From: Nocardia sp. NBC_01327
GTDB lineage: Bacteria; Actinomycetota; Actinomycetes; Mycobacteriales; Mycobacteriaceae
NCBI RefSeq assembly: GCF_035958815.1
Contig: NZ_CP108383.1
Location: 4,216,001 to 4,280,000 of the forward strand
DNA: 64,000 nt
Reading direction: 5' to 3'
The notes below the pieces were generated by a model. That model was not told where the DNA came from. It made no database searches and worked only from the letters and a program-made list of their open reading frames with translations. Position numbers and translations under genes: made by a program. Positions 17,331 through 26,656 of the stretch are shown here, piece by piece (the first letter of the stretch is position 1; the number at the start of each line of letters is the position of its first letter).

Positions 17331-17349
17331 TTCATCCGCAGCGGGTGAA
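17331..17349. promoter_or_regulatory. 19-bp imperfect palindrome upstream of the XRE gene
   Basis: TTCATCCGC, a central A, then GCGGGTGAA: reverse-complementary except for one base. It differs from the 20023-20039 palindrome only at one arm position and in the centre base. Candidate shared operator. Confidence 0.55.
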
Positions 17350-17365
17350 AAGCGCGTTGGAAAGT

Positions 17366-19990
17366 TCAGATCAAGCCGGTGCGGCGGGCACGATCGAGAG
17401 CATCGACCCGGGTATTCGCGCCCAGCTTCGTATAGATGCCGCGCAAATGGGTTTTCACGTTATTGATCGATACACCCAGATCATCGGCAATGTGCTGCGT
17501 GGTGCGGCCCGAAGGCAGCAGGCGCAGCACGGTGACCTCGGTGGTGGTCAGCGCCGGATGCTCGGTGCTGCGCGCCGCCTTGGGATGGCGTCGAACGAAA
17601 TCGGCGAAGACATCATGACGGCCCAGCTGCCCGGCGAGCGCGTCGAGCAGCCGAATGGCCTGGGGCACATCGAGAAACGGCCGCACCAGTTTGTCGCGCG
17701 CGGCGATCCGGAGCGCGTTCTCCATCCCTTCGCGCGCTTTGAGCGGCTGCTCGGGATGCGATACCGCGTAGAGCAGCCAGGCGAATGTCGCAGTGGTGGG
17801 GTGGATGGTCTCGGAGTTCTCGATGAGCGGACGCACCAGATCGCGGGCGGTCGCCGGACTGTTCGCCGCGTGGGCGAGCGCGGCGCGGGCGATCACGATA
17901 TCGGCGGTATCGCCGAGTGTGCGCCGGGCGCGCTCGACAAGCAGTCGCGCCGTGCGCGGTTCGTGCACCCGCAGCAGCGCCCACACCACCGGCGGAACCA
18001 ATCCGCTGCTCATCATCGGCACGGCCTGTTTGTCGAGCAGCTCGAGCATGCTGTGGCGCAGCACATCGGCGGCAGCGGATCTGTCGGCCGCCCGCTCGAA
18101 GGTCAGCAGCTGGCCGAGGACATGGGCATGCCAGCCCGCCGCCGGAACCGATGAGCCGTCCTGTCGTGAATGCAGGGTCAGGGCCGCCCGCACCTGCGCC
18201 GGATCGGGCCATTCGCCCTGAAGATAGGCGGCCAGCGCCGACATGGTGAGCGACAGCGTCGTATCCGGGTTGTCGGGCACGGCATATTCGGCGGCAATGG
18301 CCAGCGCCCGATCGGCCCGCTCCCGCATGGCGGTGATCTCACCCGCCAGACCGGCCGCGGTCGCGAGCCGGGTGATCGCCTGCACCGCCAGACGTGCGCG
18401 CCCGGAGTGCTCGGCGACCGCCAGCGCCGAATGCAGCAGCTCCGCGCCGCGGGCGATATCGCCTCGGACGAATGCCGCCATGGCGAGCTGATTGGTTGCG
18501 TAGCAATCGATATCGGCATTGCCGGTGTACTGCAGCGGCTCCCGCATCGTGATGCCGTCCACCGCGGTGCCGGCCATGACCGCCGCACCCGCGGCGGTGG
18601 CGGCACTCAGCAGTTCGATCCATGAGGCCGGGACGAACGACACCCGAGTCTCCTGCCGCGTCCGGGCCACCTCCAGCAGCGGAAGCGCATCGGCCGCATC
18701 GCCGTACAGCAGTGCGTTCATCGCGCACAGCAGCCAGATGTACGGGTCGTCCGCGAGATCGGGCTGCAGACTGTGCAGCGCCGCGAACAGGCCGCAGCCG
18801 CGACCCTCCAGCACCAGCTCCAGCGCGGCGTCGATGAGGAAGCGCCGCAGATGGGTTTCGCCCGGGCCCGCCAGCAGATGCGGCAGGGCCGCGAGCGGCT
18901 GGTCGGCATGGCGTAGCCAGGCCGCGGTCCGGACATGCAGATCGCGCCGCGTCTCGATACCGAGCCGATGCGCTTCGCCGCGCAGATACGAGCGCAGCAT
19001 CGGGTGGTAGCTGAACCAGAGTTCGTCCCCGCGCAGCTCATGGGTGAGCGGGAAATTGGCCCGATCGAGTTCGTACATGCGATGCGCCGCGCCGCCGCCG
19101 GTCAGTTCGTCGGCGAGCTGCTCGGTGAAGGAATCGGGAATGCTGGTGTAGGTCAAGAACAATCGCAGCTCCGGCGACAGAGTCTCGAGGAGTTCGCGCA
19201 CCAGGAAATCGGAGACCGCCTGCGACGGCCGCGCGAGCGTCGTGAGCGCGGCGACCCGATTCCGGCTGTGGCCCGCGAGATGAATGGCCGAAATGCGTAC
19301 CAGCGCAGGCCATCCGCGCGTCAGGTTCGCGATGGTGCGCAACTCGTCGACGGTGAGGGAGGGCAGATGCCGGCGGCACACCTGCGCCACCTGCTCGTGC
19401 GACATCACCAGCAGCCCGGCGGGCAGGCGGGTGAGCTGTCCGGCGAGCTCGAAATTATGCCAGCGCACCGGGGGATCGAAGCGGCCCGCCATGATCGCGG
19501 TGACGGTGTCCGGTGCATGGGTCAGGAAATACTCGAGGCCGGCCACCGCGACCGGATCGGTGAGCAGATGGGCATCGTCGATCACCAGGACCACGGGTGT
19601 CTGCCGCGCGCTGAGGGCATCGAGGAGATGGACCGCCTCCGCGAGCGGTGCGGCATTGTCCGCGCGGGGCGCCTCGGGGACGGCCAGGCGCGTGCGCAGT
19701 GTGCTCCACAGCAGCTGCGACTGCGCGCTTGCCGGGCTCACTGTCAGCCAGGCCGAGTCGGCGCCGCTGACCTGTCGGCGCAGCCAATCGGTCAGCAGGA
19801 CGGTCTTGCCGCTACCGGCGGCTGCGCAAATCATCAGCACGCGTGTATGCGGGTCCGCGACCGCGATATCGATGCGGTCGCGCAGGTCGGAGCGATCGAT
19901 GGGCTGAAAGGTCAGGCGCGCAGGTCCGGCCGGTAACCTTCCCAGCCCCTGCGTGGCAGGCAGGGGCACAGATCGTTGCGGCGTGCGCAC
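17366..19990 (-). CDS. MalT-like large LuxR-family transcriptional regulator
   Basis: 874-residue STAND-type regulator. A P-loop (CAAAGSGKT, residues about 55-63) and Walker B-like VVLVIDDAHLL form the NTPase switch. A long alpha-helical repeat region (residues ~330-780) follows, where an effector would bind, and the LuxR HTH is at the end (LTTTEVTVLRLLPSGRTTQHIADDLGVSINNVKTHLRG). The GTG start at 19990 has AGGAGG 4 nt upstream; the open frame beyond it toward 21400 is antisense shadow of the sulfatase gene. Divergent from the alkyl sulfatase, which it probably controls. Confidence 0.88.
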   Translation of the reverse strand: MRTPQRSVPLPATQGLGRLPAGPARLTFQPIDRSDLRDRIDIAVADPHTRVLMICAAAGSGKTVLLTDWLRRQVSGADSAWLTVSPASAQSQLLWSTLRTRLAVPEAPRADNAAPLAEAVHLLDALSARQTPVVLVIDDAHLLTDPVAVAGLEYFLTHAPDTVTAIMAGRFDPPVRWHNFELAGQLTRLPAGLLVMSHEQVAQVCRRHLPSLTVDELRTIANLTRGWPALVRISAIHLAGHSRNRVAALTTLARPSQAVSDFLVRELLETLSPELRLFLTYTSIPDSFTEQLADELTGGGAAHRMYELDRANFPLTHELRGDELWFSYHPMLRSYLRGEAHRLGIETRRDLHVRTAAWLRHADQPLAALPHLLAGPGETHLRRFLIDAALELVLEGRGCGLFAALHSLQPDLADDPYIWLLCAMNALLYGDAADALPLLEVARTRQETRVSFVPASWIELLSAATAAGAAVMAGTAVDGITMREPLQYTGNADIDCYATNQLAMAAFVRGDIARGAELLHSALAVAEHSGRARLAVQAITRLATAAGLAGEITAMRERADRALAIAAEYAVPDNPDTTLSLTMSALAAYLQGEWPDPAQVRAALTLHSRQDGSSVPAAGWHAHVLGQLLTFERAADRSAAADVLRHSMLELLDKQAVPMMSSGLVPPVVWALLRVHEPRTARLLVERARRTLGDTADIVIARAALAHAANSPATARDLVRPLIENSETIHPTTATFAWLLYAVSHPEQPLKAREGMENALRIAARDKLVRPFLDVPQAIRLLDALAGQLGRHDVFADFVRRHPKAARSTEHPALTTTEVTVLRLLPSGRTTQHIADDLGVSINNVKTHLRGIYTKLGANTRVDALDRARRTGLI

Positions 19991-20022
19991 TGTGCCTCCT
20001 TCACCATTTGAACTGACCGAAT

Positions 20023-20039
20023 TCACCCGCCGCGGGTGA
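20023..20039. promoter_or_regulatory. 17-bp perfect palindrome between luxR-type gene and sulfatase
   Basis: TCACCCGC, one centre base C, then GCGGGTGA. It lies 33 bp from the LuxR-type start and 65 bp from the sulfatase start, so one bound dimer could affect both divergent promoters. Confidence 0.6.
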
Positions 20040-20104
20040 TGTGGTGGCCCCGACGTGCCGGAAGCATCGGTGAAACGTGCGCCCCAACTGTGCAGGGAGT
20101 GGAT

Positions 20105-21922
20105 ATGTCTTTGGATTACAGCGATCGGTCCGACTTCGATGATGCGGAGCGCGGGTTCATTACCGCGCTGTCGCCGGCGGTGATCAAGGCCGCAGACGGG
20201 AAGGTCATCTGGGACGGAGAGGCGTACGCCTTCCTGGACGGGGAGTGCCCGCCGACCGCGAATCCGAGCCTGTGGCGGCAGGGCCAGCTGAGCAACAAGC
20301 AGGGCCTGTTCGAGGTCGCTGACGGTATCTACCAGGTGCGCAACCTGGATCTGTCGAATATGACGATCATCGAGGGCGATACCGGTGTCATCATCATCGA
20401 CCCGTTGATCTCCGCCGAGACCGCGGCCGCCGCCTTGGCGCTGTATTACTCCCATCGTGGTGAGCGCCCGGTCACGGGTTTGATCTACACCCATTCCCAT
20501 GGTGACCACTTCGGTGGCGCTCGCGGTGTCCTGCCGCACGGGCACGCGCCGGTCCCGGTGATCGCCCCGTCCGGATTCCTCGAGCACGCCGTCAGTGAGA
20601 ACGTGTACGCCGGTACCGCCATGACGCGGCGGGCGGCGTTCATGTACGGGGCGAACCTGCCCAAGGGGCCGGACGCGCAGATCGGGTGTGGTCTGGGCAT
20701 GACCACCTCCACCGGCACGATCACCTTGATTCCGCCGACGGTGGACATCACACACACCGGGCAGGAGGAGACGGTCGACGGTGTCCGTATCGTCTTCCAG
20801 CTGACCCCCGGGACCGAGGCACCCTCGGAGATGAACTTCCTGTTCCCGGATCGCCGGGCGATGTGTATGGCCGAGAATGTGACGCACAATATGCACAACA
20901 TCCTCACCCTTCGTGGTGCGGTGGTGCGTGATTCGCGCATTTGGGCCCGCTATCTGGACGAGGCGATCGCGATGTTCGCCGACAAGATCGATGTGTCGTT
21001 CGCGTCCCATCACTGGCCGGTGTGGGGCCGGGACCGGTTCGTGGATCTGCTTGCCGGGCAGCGCGATATGTACGCGTACCTGCACGATCAGACCCTGCGC
21101 CTGTTGAACAGCGGTTTGACGGGTCCGGAGATCGCCGAGGTGATGGAATTGCCTGCGGCGCTGGGTGATCGGTGGGCCAACCGCGGGTACTACGGGTCGG
21201 TCAGCCACAACGTGAAGGCGATCTATCAGCGGTACATGGGCTGGTTCGACGGCAACCCGGCGCATCTGTGGGAGCATCCGCCGGTCGAGCAGGCCAAACG
21301 GTACGTCGTGGACTACGGCGGTATCGATGCCGTGCTGGGCAAGGCCCAGGGGTATATCGACAGTGGCGATTTGCGTTTCGCGGCAACGCTTCTCAATCAC
21401 GCGATCTTCGCCGAGCCTGCGAATGCGGCAGCGAAGGAGACTCTTGCCGGGGTGTACGACACGCTCGGTCAGGGTGCGGAGAACGGTCCGTGGCGCAATT
21501 TCTACCTGACCGGCGCGATGGAACTACGCCAGGGCATCGTGCACACCGCGATCGACACCGCCAATCCGGAGATGGCGATGGCGTTGACGGTGGAGATGAT
21601 CATCGATTCGATGGCCGTGCGGGTGAACGGCCCGAAGGCCGCCGCGACCGGTTTCCTGATGGACTGGAAGATGACCGACGACAACCAGGTCGTTCGCCTG
21701 ACATTGTCGAATGGTGCACTGACACATCGGACTGCGACCGCGGATGCCCCCCATCACGGCGAGGCGAATCTGACGCTGTCGATGACCAAGCCGCAGCTGC
21801 TGGGTGTGCTGGCGGGCAAGGGCCTCGACGGTGTAGGCGTGGAGGGAGACCCCTCGGTGCTGGCGACCCTGGTCGGGGTACTCGATACCCCCGATATCGA
21901 TTTCGCCATCGTCACCCCCTGA
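20105..21922 (+). CDS. Alkyl sulfatase / metallo-beta-lactamase family sulfohydrolase (SdsA/BDS1 type)
   Basis: 605-residue enzyme predicted to cleave alkyl sulfate esters such as dodecyl sulfate. The dinuclear-zinc motif is THSHGDHFGG (residues 129-138). Later metal ligands include the AENVTHNMHN and SHHWPVWG regions. The dimerisation domain (DLRFAATLLNHAIFAEP...) and the SCP2-like C-terminal domain (from ~residue 490) complete the SdsA1 architecture. The start ATG at 20105 follows AGGGAG; upstream frame to 20036 crosses the promoter. No signal peptide is visible, unlike exported SdsA1, suggesting a cytoplasmic enzyme. Probably regulated from the palindromic site upstream. Confidence 0.92.
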   Translation: MSLDYSDRSDFDDAERGFITALSPAVIKAADGKVIWDGEAYAFLDGECPPTANPSLWRQGQLSNKQGLFEVADGIYQVRNLDLSNMTIIEGDTGVIIIDPLISAETAAAALALYYSHRGERPVTGLIYTHSHGDHFGGARGVLPHGHAPVPVIAPSGFLEHAVSENVYAGTAMTRRAAFMYGANLPKGPDAQIGCGLGMTTSTGTITLIPPTVDITHTGQEETVDGVRIVFQLTPGTEAPSEMNFLFPDRRAMCMAENVTHNMHNILTLRGAVVRDSRIWARYLDEAIAMFADKIDVSFASHHWPVWGRDRFVDLLAGQRDMYAYLHDQTLRLLNSGLTGPEIAEVMELPAALGDRWANRGYYGSVSHNVKAIYQRYMGWFDGNPAHLWEHPPVEQAKRYVVDYGGIDAVLGKAQGYIDSGDLRFAATLLNHAIFAEPANAAAKETLAGVYDTLGQGAENGPWRNFYLTGAMELRQGIVHTAIDTANPEMAMALTVEMIIDSMAVRVNGPKAAATGFLMDWKMTDDNQVVRLTLSNGALTHRTATADAPHHGEANLTLSMTKPQLLGVLAGKGLDGVGVEGDPSVLATLVGVLDTPDIDFAIVTP

Positions 21923-21932
21923 GGAACCCCGG

Positions 21933-21961
21933 TCGTGGCGGTCGGAGGCCGATCGCCACGA
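21933..21961. terminator. Bidirectional terminator hairpin
   Basis: TCGTGGCG pairs with CGCCACGA, with a further TCGG/CCGA inner stem and an AGG loop. It sits exactly between the convergent sulfatase and TetR stop codons and can serve both. Confidence 0.65.
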
Positions 21962-22555
21962 TCAGGTCGGCGTGCGGGTCAACAGCGGAATGGTGAGGTC
22001 GTCGATGATGTCGCGGACGAATCCGTCGTCGACCGGTCCGCTGCGGATGGCGACCCGATAGAACAGCATGGCGGGGAAGATGTCCCGGACGTTCTCCCAG
22101 CCGTCGGCGCGCGAGATCTCCGCGCGCGCATGGGCATTGGTGAGAATGGTGGCGAAGGCGTCGTGGCGGGGACGGTCGACGACCTCGTCCACCGCGTGCC
22201 GGATGGTCGCATCCCGCGCCATGGCGGTGGCCATGCCCGCCAGAACGCCGTCGCGCAGCGGATTTCGCTCCATGAAGATCCGGGCGAGCGCGAACAGATC
22301 CTCGCGCAGGGTTCCGGTATCGGGTGCGGCGACATCCCAGTCGAATGCCCGCACGGCGTCGATCACCAACTCGGACTTCGTCTTCCAGCGTCGGTACACC
22401 GTGGCTTTACCGGCTCCGATACGTGCCGCGACCGCTTCGATGGTCATCTTGTCGTAGCCGACCTCGGCGAGTAATTCCTGGGCGGCTCTGACGAGGTCCC
22501 GGTCGCGCTGCGGATCGCGTTTGCGACCGGCGCGCGGCTCGCTCGCATCGGTCAT
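21962..22555 (-). CDS. TetR/AcrR family transcriptional regulator
   Basis: 197 residues. The N-terminal HTH region reads LVRAAQELLAEVGYDKMTIEAVAARIGAGKATVYRRWKTKSELV, a typical TetR DNA-binding domain. The C-terminal domain resembles the TetR_C_11-like ligand pocket group (AFATILTNAHARAEI). The ATG at 22555 is preceded by GAGAGGAAA about 8 nt upstream; a start at 22591 lacks one. Convergent with the sulfatase and divergent from the sensor kinase. Target unknown. Confidence 0.83.
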   Translation of the reverse strand: MTDASEPRAGRKRDPQRDRDLVRAAQELLAEVGYDKMTIEAVAARIGAGKATVYRRWKTKSELVIDAVRAFDWDVAAPDTGTLREDLFALARIFMERNPLRDGVLAGMATAMARDATIRHAVDEVVDRPRHDAFATILTNAHARAEISRADGWENVRDIFPAMLFYRVAIRSGPVDDGFVRDIIDDLTIPLLTRTPT

Positions 22556-22702
22556 CGACCGGTTTCCTCTCTGTCGGGCGTCGGTATCCACCCTATTGCG
22601 AGACGATACGGCTTCGTATTATTGCGGTGGGCCGTGTTGCGGAGATCCGGCGGGGACGGCAGCCGGTCGCCCGGCGGCCTGAGCGCCTGTCGCGCCGGTG
22701 CC

Positions 22703-22715
22703 TATTGTGTGATCC
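22703..22715 (+). promoter_or_regulatory. -10 element and leaderless start of the first sensor kinase
   Basis: TATTGT at 22703-22708 is followed by 7 nt and then the GTG start. The surrounding string GTGCCTATTGTG recurs at the response-regulator start, so the two genes likely share promoter type. Confidence 0.6.
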
Positions 22716-24242
22716 GTGAAGGGACGCACGGCGGTGGCGCGGTTGCGGCGCCGATGGACTCTGCGGGCGCGGTTGCTGGTGACGATGCTGGTGATGACCG
22801 CGCTCGGGCTGATCGTGTTCGGCGTACTCAGCGTGAGTCTGCTCGGCCGCTCCGAACTGGCCCGCATCGATGCGCAGATCGACGCTGTGGCCATCGATAT
22901 GTCCTCGTCGAACCGGCCGCCGCCCCCGCCTGCGGATGTCTCGGATGAGGCCGATGCCGATCTGCCCTCGCCGTTCCGGGTGTTCTTCTTCGACAAATCG
23001 GGAGCCTCGACGGGATTGATCGGCGACGGGGTCGCACCGCCCGCATTACCGGCGATGGATGCCGCAGCGGTCAGATCCCGGGGCAGTGAGCCGTTCACCG
23101 TGCCGGATGTGGACGGGGCGGTGCAGTGGCGGGTGCGCACCAATGTTCAGGTGCCGAGCCGGACCGAGCCGGGCGGCGGGACCGTCGCGGTCGCCATGTC
23201 GCTGGACACCTATCACGCAACCGGCCGGCAATTGCGCTCGATCGAGCTCGCGGGCGGGATCGGCGTGCTCGTGCTGCTGGGTGTCGTCGCGGCGTGGATG
23301 GTCCGGGTGGGGTTGATGCCCCTGACCCGCATCGAGCACACCGCCCAGGCGATTGCCGCGGGTGATCTCGATCGCCGTGTGGCACAGACTGATTCGCATA
23401 CCGAGACGGGACGGCTGGGTACCGCGTTCAATGTGATGCTGGCGCGCCTGTCCTCGACGCTGCGCCGGCTGGAGGAGTCCGAGGAGCGGATGCGCTTGTT
23501 CGTCGCGGACGCCTCGCACGAGCTGCGCACGCCCCTGACCTCTATTCGCGGCTATGCCGAGCTCTATCGCCACGGGGGCGCGCGGACCCCGGCCGAGCTG
23601 GAGCGCATGATGAGCCGCATCGAGAGCGAGGCCGTGCGCATGGGTCTGCTCGTGGACGATCTGCTGCTGCTGGCCCGGCTCGACGAGGAGCGCCCGCTGG
23701 TGCTCGCCGATATCGACCTGTCGGCGGTGGCCGGCGATGTGGTGCAGGACGCCGTCACGCGCCAGCCCGAACGCAGTGTGCGGCTGCATCTTCCGGACGA
23801 TCCGGTGCGTATCGAAGCGGATGAGTATCGACTGCGCCAGGTGCTGACCAATCTGGTGGGCAATTGCCTCATGCATACCCCGGCTACCGCCGCGATCGAT
23901 GTCACCGTCGATCGGGTGAGCGCTCCCGCGAGTGCGGGCGTACTCGCGGAATCCGGTGGAATTCTTGCCGATTCCGGCGAATTCGCGGTGATCGAGGTGC
24001 GCGACGACGGCCCGGGAATTCCGGTGGAGAAGGCGCCGCACATTTTCGACCGCTTCTATCGAGTCGATGAATCACGTTCCCGTGCAGGGGGTTCCGGTTT
24101 GGGCCTGGCCATCGTCGCAGCCATCGTCACCGCACACGGCGCCCGGATACAACTGCTCGGTGCGCCCGCCCGCGGGACGATCTTCCGGGTCTATTTCGCA
24201 CTCGGAGACGCCGTCTCCGGCCCGGCGAGCGGTCCCGCCTGA
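22716..24242 (+). CDS. Two-component sensor histidine kinase
   Basis: 508-residue membrane kinase. One hydrophobic segment near residues 20-45, an extracytoplasmic domain of about 125 residues rich in Pro near SSNRPPPPPA, a second membrane segment about residues 175-195, then HAMP. The phosphoacceptor is His268 in ASHELRTPLTSIRG. N-box NLVGNCLMHT, G1 DDGPGIP and G2 GGSGLGLAIV show an intact HATPase domain. Its start GTG fits a leaderless transcript. It is a close paralogue of the next gene, and no response regulator lies between them. Confidence 0.88.
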   Translation: MKGRTAVARLRRRWTLRARLLVTMLVMTALGLIVFGVLSVSLLGRSELARIDAQIDAVAIDMSSSNRPPPPPADVSDEADADLPSPFRVFFFDKSGASTGLIGDGVAPPALPAMDAAAVRSRGSEPFTVPDVDGAVQWRVRTNVQVPSRTEPGGGTVAVAMSLDTYHATGRQLRSIELAGGIGVLVLLGVVAAWMVRVGLMPLTRIEHTAQAIAAGDLDRRVAQTDSHTETGRLGTAFNVMLARLSSTLRRLEESEERMRLFVADASHELRTPLTSIRGYAELYRHGGARTPAELERMMSRIESEAVRMGLLVDDLLLLARLDEERPLVLADIDLSAVAGDVVQDAVTRQPERSVRLHLPDDPVRIEADEYRLRQVLTNLVGNCLMHTPATAAIDVTVDRVSAPASAGVLAESGGILADSGEFAVIEVRDDGPGIPVEKAPHIFDRFYRVDESRSRAGGSGLGLAIVAAIVTAHGARIQLLGAPARGTIFRVYFALGDAVSGPASGPA

Positions 24243-24243
24243 C

Positions 24244-24270
24244 GGTTTCCCGCGTGGTTCACAGGAAACC
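24244..24270. other. 7-bp stem hairpin between the two kinases
   Basis: GGTTTCC and GGAAACC are separated by 13 nt, immediately after the first kinase stop. It could be a weak terminator, leaving the downstream kinase to its own promoter, or a regulator site; nothing decides between these. Confidence 0.3.
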
Positions 24271-24388
24271 CCCAGCTCACTTTAAGTATGAAGAGGGTTG
24301 GTACGGGAACCATGAGCTGCATGATGAACCGAATCCCGCGGCTGCGACTACACGGCTGCGGGCCGCGTGAACTGCGGCCGAGCCGGAA

Positions 24389-25888
24389 GTGAAGCTGCGG
24401 GAGTCGCTGGGGCAGCGGGCGTCGTCGGTCCCGCTGCGAATCGGCCTGGTGGTCGCGATGGTGGGACTGGCCGCGCTGGTCCTCATGGTGTCCGGTGTGG
24501 CATTGACCTCGGCGCTGTCACGATCGCTGACATCGCGCACCGATGAGCAATTGAACGACGCCGCGCGCAGCTGGGCGCAGCCGCGCGCGATGAAGCAGAT
24601 TCAAACCGATGACGGTCACACCGTGTGGGTGCCCGCCGATGCCCCGCGACCGCCGAATTCCGACAGATTGCCCAGCGAGCAACCGCGCCGCTTCTTCGAA
24701 CTGCGCAAAGGCCCTGACGGGCAGGTCTATTCGGAAGTGGCGGGCGGCAATGAGGGTGCCACTCCCGATCTGAAGGGCCACACCGGCGGCAGCCCCGCGA
24801 CCGTCGGCTCGACCGATGGTTCGACAACCCGGTGGCGGGTGCTGACCGTCACCAACAAGTACGGCTCGACCACGATCGGGGTCTCGCTGGCGGACAACCT
24901 GCAAACGGTGTCCGGTCTGATCTACTTCGAACTGGCCACCGGCGCAACGGCTTTGCTGCTGCTCGGCTGTGGCGGCTATCTGGTGGTACGCCGCAGCCTG
25001 CGGCCGCTGCGGCAGGTGGAGGAGACGGCGGCCGCCATCGCCGGCGGCGATCTGCATCGGCGGGTGCCGGTGCGGGGCGTCGATACCGAGGTCGATCATC
25101 TGGCGCGTTCGCTCAACGAGATGCTGGCCCAGATTCAGCACGGGGTGGCGGCGACCGAGGCCTCGGAGGAGGCCGCGCGGCGCTCGGAAGCCAAGATGCG
25201 CCGCTTCATCGCCGATGCCAGCCACGAATTGCGCACTCCACTCACCACGATTCGTGGTTTCGCGGAGCTGTATCGGCAGGGCGCCAGCACCGATGCGGCG
25301 GGTGTGCTCACCAGAATCGAGAACGAGGCGTCCCGGATGGGGCTGCTGGTGGAGGATCTGCTCATGCTCGCGCGGGTGGACGCGAATCGCCCGCTGGCCC
25401 GAAAACCGGTGGATATGTTGCTGATTGCCGGTGACACCGTGCACAACGCGCAGGCCATCGCCGCCAAGCAGAAGCCCGCCCCCGATGCGCCGGACCGTTC
25501 CATCCGCCTGGAGGTGCTGCCGGGGGAAGGCACCCTGCAGGTGATCGGCGATGAGACCCGATTGCGTCAGGTGCTGACCAATCTGGTCGGCAATGCGCTG
25601 ACCCACACTCCGGTGCAGGCGCCGATCACGGTGCGGCTCACGCCTTTTGCCGAGGAGGTCCGGGTCGATGTCGTCGACGGCGGGCCGGGACTCTCGGCGG
25701 AGTCGGCGGCCCGGGTCTTCGAACGCTTCTATCGCACCGATGCCTCGCGGGCGCGGGCCAGCGGCGGCACCGGACTCGGCCTGTCCATTGTGCAGGCGCT
25801 TGTCGTCGCGCACGGGGGACAGGTGACACTCGACACCGTGCAGGGCGAGGGCGCTACCTTCACGGTGTCCCTGCCGCGCACCCTGTGA
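24389..25888 (+). CDS. Two-component sensor histidine kinase, paralogue
   Basis: 499-residue kinase of the same design: membrane segment about residues 17-45, extracytoplasmic domain, second membrane segment about 175-200 (ATGATALLLLGCGGYLVV), HAMP, then His279 in ASHELRTPLTTIRG. The catalytic core has NLVGNALTHTP, DGGPGLS and GGTGLGLSIV. It shares long stretches with the kinase upstream, including the dimerisation helix, and probably arose by duplication, but its sensor domain differs strongly. The response regulator begins 51 nt downstream and is its likely partner. GTG start; no strong ribosome site was recognised. Confidence 0.88.
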   Translation: MKLRESLGQRASSVPLRIGLVVAMVGLAALVLMVSGVALTSALSRSLTSRTDEQLNDAARSWAQPRAMKQIQTDDGHTVWVPADAPRPPNSDRLPSEQPRRFFELRKGPDGQVYSEVAGGNEGATPDLKGHTGGSPATVGSTDGSTTRWRVLTVTNKYGSTTIGVSLADNLQTVSGLIYFELATGATALLLLGCGGYLVVRRSLRPLRQVEETAAAIAGGDLHRRVPVRGVDTEVDHLARSLNEMLAQIQHGVAATEASEEAARRSEAKMRRFIADASHELRTPLTTIRGFAELYRQGASTDAAGVLTRIENEASRMGLLVEDLLMLARVDANRPLARKPVDMLLIAGDTVHNAQAIAAKQKPAPDAPDRSIRLEVLPGEGTLQVIGDETRLRQVLTNLVGNALTHTPVQAPITVRLTPFAEEVRVDVVDGGPGLSAESAARVFERFYRTDASRARASGGTGLGLSIVQALVVAHGGQVTLDTVQGEGATFTVSLPRTL

Positions 25889-25926
25889 CCAGGCAAGGTT
25901 GACACACGCTATGCCCGGATTGTGCC

Positions 25927-25939
25927 TATTGTGGGTTTC
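25927..25939 (+). promoter_or_regulatory. -10 element and leaderless start of the response regulator
   Basis: TATTGT at 25927-25932 stands exactly 7 nt before the GTG at 25940. A consensus TTGACA lies at 25899-25904, but 22 nt from the -10, too far for normal spacing. Confidence 0.55.
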
Positions 25940-26656
25940 GTGACCGACCGATCAGCACCGGGCGAGGCCTCCGTCCTCGTAGTCGACGATGAGCCCTTCA
26001 TCCTGGACCTGCTCGGTTCCGCCCTGCGGCTGAGCGGATTCGAGGTGCATTCCGCCGATAGCGGCCGCGGCGCCCTGGCCGCCGTCGCGGCGCATCGGCC
26101 GGACATCATCGTGCTCGATGTCATGCTGCCCGATATCGACGGATTCACCGTGGCGCAGCGGCTGCGCGATCGCGGCAGCGATATCCCGGTGCTGTTCCTG
26201 ACCGCCCGCGATGCCGTGGCCGACCGGCTGGCCGGGCTCGCCGCTGGTGGCGACGACTACGTCACCAAACCGTTCAGCCTCGAAGAGGTGGTGCTGCGCC
26301 TGCAGGCCATCCTGCGCCGCAGCCGCGTCTCCGACGCCGAGGCCTCGGGTCACCTGCGTGTCGCAGACCTGGAACTCGATGCCGAGTCCCACGTCGTCCG
26401 GCGTGCCGGTGAGTCGATCTGGCTGTCGGCCACCGAGTTCAACCTGCTGCGCTACCTCATGCTCAATGTCGGCAAGGTCGTGAGCAAACGCCAAATCCTC
26501 GACCGCGTCTGGGAGGCCGAGGAAGGCCGCGGCGAACGAGTCGTCGAAACCTTCGTCAGCCAGTTGCGCCGCAAGATCGACGCCCAGGGCCCGCCCCTGA
26601 TCCACACCGTCCGCGGCGTCGGCTACTCGCTGCGCCTGTCCACGGCGAGTTCCTGA
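25940..26656 (+). CDS. OmpR/PhoB-family response regulator
   Basis: 238 residues. The receiver domain starts VLVVDDEPF; the phosphorylated Asp60 is in IIVLDVMLPDIDG, with LTAR and the TKPF lysine following. The C-terminal winged helix contains SATEFNLLRYLMLNVGKVVSKRQILDRVW and ends IHTVRGVGYSLR, as in TrcR/PhoP-like regulators. The GTG at 25940 was preferred to the in-frame GTG at 25922 because of the TATTGT hexamer 7 nt upstream. Likely partner of one or both adjacent kinases. Its stop abuts the convergent enolase-family stop with no gap. Confidence 0.9.
   Translation: MTDRSAPGEASVLVVDDEPFILDLLGSALRLSGFEVHSADSGRGALAAVAAHRPDIIVLDVMLPDIDGFTVAQRLRDRGSDIPVLFLTARDAVADRLAGLAAGGDDYVTKPFSLEEVVLRLQAILRRSRVSDAEASGHLRVADLELDAESHVVRRAGESIWLSATEFNLLRYLMLNVGKVVSKRQILDRVWEAEEGRGERVVETFVSQLRRKIDAQGPPLIHTVRGVGYSLRLSTASS

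Noticed and set aside
17366-21400. 1344-residue reading of the LuxR-type gene
   Set aside because: The extra 470 N-terminal residues are antisense of the sulfatase; the GTG at 19990 has AGGAGG and precedes the P-loop region.
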